From positions 1-8,175 of the forward strand of contig DATMSM010000087.1 of NCBI GenBank assembly GCA_035565355.1: DNA of 8,175 bases, in the 5' to 3' direction. Each line of letters starts with the position of its first letter. Position 1 is the first letter of the stretch. A program made the translations under genes and the position numbers. The notes under the pieces are model-generated. The model searched no databases. It worked only from the letters and a program-made list of their open reading frames with translations, and had not been told where the DNA came from. Of the stretch, positions 6,118-8,175 are shown piece by piece. The stretch is from Ga0074130 sp035565355. Lineage in GTDB: Bacteria > Pseudomonadota > Gammaproteobacteria > Burkholderiales > Rhodocyclaceae.

Positions 6118-7790
6118 TACATGCTCTCCGGTGCCGAAACGCCCAGCAGGTCGAGGCCGTTGCGCAGGACGATGCGCGTGGCGGCAGCCAGGGCGAGACG
6201 TGCATGCTTGACGGCTTCATCGTCGACGAGCATGCGTTCGGCGTTGTACCACCCGTGGAAATCGGCGGCAAGGTCTTTCAGATAAACGGCGATCTGGTGC
6301 GGCGCGTACTCGGCCGCCGCCGTCGCCACGGTTTCCGGCCAGGCCTGCAGGCGTGCGCATAGCGCCAGGCCGCGCTCGTCACTGAGCGGCTCGAGCGAAT
6401 GTGCGGCGAGGCCGGCGACATCGCCGCCCCACTGCTGCAGCACCGAGCAGATGCGTGCATGGGCGTACTGGATGTAATAGACCGGGTTCTCGTTGCTTTG
6501 CGACTTGGCCAAGTCGATGTCGAAGACCAGTTGCGAATCCGGGCTGCGTGCGACCAGGAAGTAGCGCGTGGCATCACGGCCGACTTCGTCGATCAGGTCG
6601 CGCAGGGTCACGTAGCTGCCGGCGCGCTTGGAAATTTTTACTTCCTCGCCGTTCTTCATGACCATGACCATCTGGTGCAGCACGTATTCCGGCCAGCCCT
6701 GCGGGATGCCGACGTTGAGCGCCTGCAGACCCGCGCGCACGCGGGTGATGGTGCTGTGGTGGTCGGCGCCCTGTTCATTGACGACCTTGCTGAAGCCGCG
6801 GTTCCACTTGTCGAGGTGATAGGCGACGTCGGGCAGGAAGTAGGTGTAGCCGCCTTCCGCCTTCTGCATGACGCGGTCCTTGTCGTCACCGAAGTCGGTG
6901 GTACGCAGCCACACGGCGCCGTCCTGTTCGTAGGTAAAGCCGTTGGCCTTGAGTTTCTCGACCACGGCGGCAACCTTGCCTTCGGTGTACAGCGCGGATT
7001 CCAGCGAGAACACATCGAACTTGACGCCGAAGGCCTGTAGGTCGGCATCCTGTTCGCGGCGCAGCCAGGCCACGGCGAAGTCACGGATGGATTCGGCGTT
7101 CTCAGGGTTGCCGCTGGCGGTGACGCTGGCGCGGTCGTCCGCATGCACCGTGGCTTTGGCCAAATAGGCCTGGGCGATATCGACGATGTAATCGCCGCGG
7201 TAGCCGTCTTCCGGCCACTCCGTGCTGTCGGGACCGATGCCCCTGGCGCGCAATTGCACCGAGCGGGTCAGGTTGTCGATCTGGGCGCCGGCGTCGTTGT
7301 AATAGAACTCGCGCGTCACATCCCAGCCGGCGGCTGCCAGCACGCGACAGAGACTGTCGCCGACAGCGGCGCCGCGGCCATGGCCGACGTGGAGTGGGCC
7401 GGTCGGGTTGGCGGAAACGAATTCGACCTGCAGCTTCTTGCCTTCACCGGCATTGCCGCGACCGTAAGCGTCAGCGGCGGCCAGCACCGACTTGACCACC
7501 TGGGTCTTGGCGGCGGTGGCGAGGGTGAAGTTGATGAAGCCGGCACCGGCGATCTCGGACTTGACCAGCCATTCCGAGGCGGGCAAGGCGGCAAGCAATT
7601 GCTCTGCGATCTGACGCGGATTGGCCTTCATGGCGCGCGCCAGTTGCATGGCCAGATTGGCGGCATAGTCGCCGTGGCTGGCCTGCTTGGGGCGTTCGAT
7701 CAGGATGGCGGTATCGGTGTGATTCGGAGCGACCGTGTTCAGTGCGGTACGCAGCAGATCGGCGAGGTGGGCTTTGGGGTCGAAAGACAT
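6117..7790 (-). CDS. argS: Arginyl-tRNA synthetase
   Basis: This 557-residue class I aminoacyl-tRNA synthetase charges tRNA-Arg with arginine using ATP in the cytosol. The N-terminal additional domain that reads the tRNA D-loop spans about residues 1–90. The HIGH signature is HVGH (134–137) within FVSANPTGPLHVGHGRG. The KMSKS equivalent is KISK (385–388), present here although it is degenerate in many ArgRS. The C-terminal DALR anticodon-binding domain runs from about residue 437 (NPVYYIQYAHARI) to the end and contains FHGWYN. The length is typical. The ATG at 7790 matches the family's N-terminus, but no Shine-Dalgarno is seen before it (TTGTTTCTCTT). A good -10 box lies about 60 bases upstream. 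It is first in the argS–SPOR–dsbA–SDR group. Confidence 0.97.
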   Translation of the reverse strand: MSFDPKAHLADLLRTALNTVAPNHTDTAILIERPKQASHGDYAANLAMQLARAMKANPRQIAEQLLAALPASEWLVKSEIAGAGFINFTLATAAKTQVVKSVLAAADAYGRGNAGEGKKLQVEFVSANPTGPLHVGHGRGAAVGDSLCRVLAAAGWDVTREFYYNDAGAQIDNLTRSVQLRARGIGPDSTEWPEDGYRGDYIVDIAQAYLAKATVHADDRASVTASGNPENAESIRDFAVAWLRREQDADLQAFGVKFDVFSLESALYTEGKVAAVVEKLKANGFTYEQDGAVWLRTTDFGDDKDRVMQKAEGGYTYFLPDVAYHLDKWNRGFSKVVNEQGADHHSTITRVRAGLQALNVGIPQGWPEYVLHQMVMVMKNGEEVKISKRAGSYVTLRDLIDEVGRDATRYFLVARSPDSQLVFDIDLAKSQSNENPVYYIQYAHARICSVLQQWGGDVAGLAAHSLEPLSDERGLALCARLQAWPETVATAAAEYAPHQIAVYLKDLAADFHGWYNAERMLVDDEAVKHARLALAAATRIVLRNGLDLLGVSAPESM

Positions 7791-7815
7791 AAGAGAAACA
7801 AGTAGGCGGCAGATT

Positions 7816-7839
7816 GGGCAAGACTGGAAGCCCTTGCCC
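7816..7839 (-). other. Hairpin at the 5' end of the argS leader
   Basis: GGGCAAG and CTTGCCC form a perfect 7-bp stem with a 10-base loop, beginning about four bases after the expected argS transcription start. No T-run follows, so it does not look like an attenuator terminator. It could protect the 5' end of the mRNA or influence translation of an argS start that lacks an SD. Confidence 0.4.
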
Positions 7840-7849
7840 GGCAGCCATG

Positions 7850-7855
7850 ATTATA
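7850..7855 (-). promoter_or_regulatory. -10 box of the argS promoter
   Basis: On the minus strand this reads TATAAT, a perfect sigma70 -10 hexamer, 60 bases before the argS ATG. The expected start of transcription is near 7843. The -35 region is poor (GGGTTC at 17-base spacing) and lies in a G/C hairpin (7866–7880). Confidence 0.6.
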
Positions 7856-7865
7856 CCGGGGAGTC

Positions 7866-7880
7866 GGGGGTGGAACCCCC
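7866..7880 (-). other. G/C hairpin between the 5'-nucleotidase gene and argS
   Basis: GGGGGT and ACCCCC pair around a three-base loop (GGA on the plus strand, TCC on the minus), 12 bases after the 5'-nucleotidase stop. The flank on the transcribed strand is GACTCCCC and not a T-run, so it is only a poor terminator candidate. It overlaps the argS -35 region, so it may be part of the promoter instead. Confidence 0.35.
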
Positions 7881-7892
7881 TGTCCGGGTGCC

Positions 7893-8175
7893 TCAGGCGT
7901 TGGCAATGCCGCTGATGACGTGGCCGGTCGGACAGGCCGCGGCGGCCGAGTTGCAGTGGGTCGTCTGGTCGTCGAAGAAGAAATCGGGCTCGAATTCGCG
8001 CAGGAAAGGACCTTTTTCCAGTCCGCCCAGGAACAGCGCTTCATCCACCGTGATGTTCCAGTCCATCAGGGTGCGGATGGCGCGTTCATGCGCGGGGGCG
8101 CTGCGCGCCGTCACCAGCGCGGTGCGAATGCGTATGGGTACGGCCGAACCGGCCGCCGCCTGCAGCGCGTGCAAG
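7893..8175 (-). CDS. 5'-nucleotidase, C-terminal part (cut by window edge)
   Basis: The last 94 codons of a leftward gene end at TGA 7893–7895; the start lies beyond the right edge. The visible stretch ALVTARSAPAHERAIRTLMDW, then EALFLGGLEKGPFLREFEPDFFFDDQ, then TGHVISGIAN is the typical C-terminal half of the bacterial cytosolic 5'-nucleotidase family related to NT5C1 (HAD-like fold). These proteins remove phosphate from nucleoside monophosphates. The DDQ acidic pair is the late HAD motif that helps hold Mg2+. The leftmost TTG in the frame (8174) is internal and should not be taken as a start. The gene is separated from argS by 102 bases containing the argS promoter, so the two are probably separate transcripts. 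Confidence 0.85.
   Translation of the reverse strand, partial: LHALQAAAGSAVPIRIRTALVTARSAPAHERAIRTLMDWNITVDEALFLGGLEKGPFLREFEPDFFFDDQTTHCNSAAAACPTGHVISGIANA

Noticed and set aside
6399..7805. Long plus-strand open frames (6399–7040 and 7143–7805) across argS
   Set aside because: They are antisense shadows of argS created by high GC at third positions, with no ribosome binding site and no recognisable protein.
7860..7892. A tRNA-like T-arm (GGGGGTTCCACCCCC on the minus strand)
   Set aside because: The loop is too short for a T-loop, and no acceptor, D or anticodon arms can be built around it. It is a simple G/C hairpin.

Overview
The window looks like ordinary chromosomal housekeeping DNA from a GC-rich betaproteobacterium, most likely of the Rhodocyclales type (Azoarcus or Dechloromonas relatives). 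This rests on three things: the gene order argS – SPOR protein – dsbA – short-chain dehydrogenase, the style of the ThiC and ThiS proteins, and strong G/C third-position codon use. The assignment is inference from recognition, not from a search. There are no rRNA, tRNA, CRISPR, IS or phage features.

Plus-strand part (1–1833). The window opens in the last codons of a probable membrane transporter, followed by an intrinsic terminator. Next comes a two-gene unit: a fumarylacetoacetate-hydrolase-family enzyme (315–1088) and the thiamine sulfur carrier thiS (1109–1309), closed by a strong terminator at 1332–1360. A small Cys-rich gene (1450–1833) with its own good sigma70 promoter follows. It encodes a Csp3-like four-helix-bundle copper storage protein with 18 cysteines and no signal peptide.

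Minus-strand part (1908–8175). thiC (1908–3836) converges on the copper-protein gene, and the two share a 15-bp bidirectional terminator hairpin. Upstream of thiC lies a 212-bp intergenic stretch with a possible promoter and an SD-masking hairpin, but no recognisable TPP riboswitch. Further upstream, and reading in the same direction, is a tight cluster: argS (arginyl-tRNA synthetase), a FtsN-like SPOR protein whose start overlaps the argS stop by one base, dsbA (periplasmic disulfide oxidase), and an SDR oxidoreductase starting at TTG one base after the dsbA stop. The window ends inside a 5'-nucleotidase gene.

How the genes fit together. ThiS and ThiC act in the two branches of thiamine synthesis (thiazole and pyrimidine) but lie here on opposite strands in separate transcripts, with no thiG in the window. 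The cluster from argS onward links translation with envelope and division functions by position; no shared pathway is evident. I do not see a clearly new multi-gene system. The points most worth a second look are the Csp3 gene with a dyad in its promoter, the apparent absence of a TPP riboswitch at thiC together with a hairpin over its ribosome binding site, and the thiS separated from thiG.
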